Assembly (NCBI RefSeq): GCF_049803835.1
Contig: NZ_JBNAGK010000010.1
Location: forward strand, 62,001 to 126,000
DNA: 64,000 nt
Origin: Pacificoceanicola sp049803835
Lineage (GTDB): Bacteria > Pseudomonadota > Alphaproteobacteria > Rhodobacterales > Rhodobacteraceae
Direction of reading: 5' to 3'
Shown: in pieces, positions 63,852 through 64,000 of the stretch
Position numbering within the stretch: the first letter of the stretch is position 1
Layout: each line of letters opens with the position of its first letter
Notes under the pieces: model-generated
Seen by the model: the letters and a program-made list of their open reading frames with translations, nothing else
What the model was told of the DNA's origin: nothing
Databases searched by the model: none
Made by a program: the position numbers and the translations under genes

Positions 63852-63871
63852 CAGGACGCCACGCTGCATGG

Positions 63872-63911
63872 CGGTAGCGTTAACCTTTCGCTAACCAGGC
63901 CGACGCTACCG
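63872..63911. promoter_or_regulatory. Inverted repeat with CtrA-like core before the last gene
   Basis: CGGTAGCGT (63872-63880) and ACGCTACCG (63903-63911) are perfect complements. Between them GTTAACCTTTCGCTAACC resembles a CtrA site with one mismatch (TTAA-N7-CTAA). It sits between mipZ and the lipoprotein gene at 63918. Confidence 0.4.
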
Positions 63912-63917
63912 TAAGCC

Positions 63918-64000
63918 ATGCGACATGAATGGCTTGTGCTTCTTCTCTTTTTCGGTGCCTGCGGCATGGGCGGGCCCGGATTCCGGGGTGTCGAGCCGAT
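63918..64000 (+). CDS. Putative lipoprotein, 5' end only
   Basis: The frame starts at ATG 63918 and runs off the window. The visible part has a basic start, a hydrophobic stretch and a lipobox-like LLLFFGAC followed by Gly-rich sequence. A lipoprotein is likely; nothing more can be said from 27 codons. Confidence 0.6.
   Translation, partial: MRHEWLVLLLFFGACGMGGPGFRGVEP

Overview
The window looks like a chromosomal segment of a GC-rich alphaproteobacterium, most likely a marine Rhodobacteraceae (roseobacter-type) strain. The reasons are a MipZ-type ParA ATPase, an F0 operon that encodes both b and b' subunits (atpI-atpB-atpE-atpG-atpF), a rimP-nusA-ylxR-infB operon, an ffh...rpsP...rimM operon, tandem GNAT genes, and a perfect CtrA-type TTAA-N7-TTAA box. 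No rRNA, tRNA, CRISPR array, intact insertion sequence or prophage was recognised. Assignments rest on reading protein sequences by eye. Comparisons with Pseudomonas aeruginosa alginate proteins are from memory, not from a computed alignment.

Layout. Positions 1-824: partial NMN adenylyltransferase/Nudix gene. 1263-6410: LacI-type regulator divergent from a DapA-family enzyme and a TAXI-type TRAP transporter (binding protein plus fused permease), with a palindromic operator between them. 6411-7707: a gene-poor gap. 7708-13432: secA (minus strand), then parvulin PPIase, argJ, mutT and a 44-codon small gene. 13601-18925: infB, ylxR, nusA and rimP on the minus strand, with an intrinsic terminator or attenuator in the rimP leader. 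19384-19724: small genes. 19721-20650: a lipoprotein polysaccharide lyase.

20996-33875 is the centrepiece, a nine-gene, tightly packed alginate-type exopolysaccharide operon: algD, alg8, alg44, algA, an AlgG-like beta-helix protein, a helical-repeat protein, an AlgX-like protein, a 914-residue Sel1-repeat protein and an AlgL-like protein. The precursor and polymerase enzymes look intact. The regulatory and tailoring parts seem to lack diagnostic residues: the PilZ motifs of Alg44, the DPHD motif of AlgG, the His and Ser of AlgX, the His and Arg of AlgL, and the metal ligands of the AlgA isomerase domain. No algE, algI, algJ or algF gene is present. The cluster may make a non-epimerised, non-acetylated mannuronan-like polymer by a rewired machine, possibly under cell-cycle control through the CtrA-type site upstream of algD.

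34036-46308: monomeric isocitrate dehydrogenase; an iron-type cassette (imelysin/IrpA, di-haem oxidoreductase, second imelysin, DUF1513) on the minus strand; a LOG-family gene; a WbpM/FlaA1-type nucleotide-sugar dehydratase; asd. 46318-51627: two divergent small paralogues, a beta carbonic anhydrase, an HPt-like protein, an M17 aminopeptidase with an NlpC/P60 hydrolase, and an agmatinase-family enzyme. 51688-56944: minus-strand operon ffh, four overlapping GNAT genes, chorismate mutase, rpsP, a 54-codon membrane gene and rimM. 57383-64000: small exported protein, LysR regulator with an EamA transporter, ArsR regulator, F0 ATP synthase genes, mipZ and the start of a lipoprotein gene.
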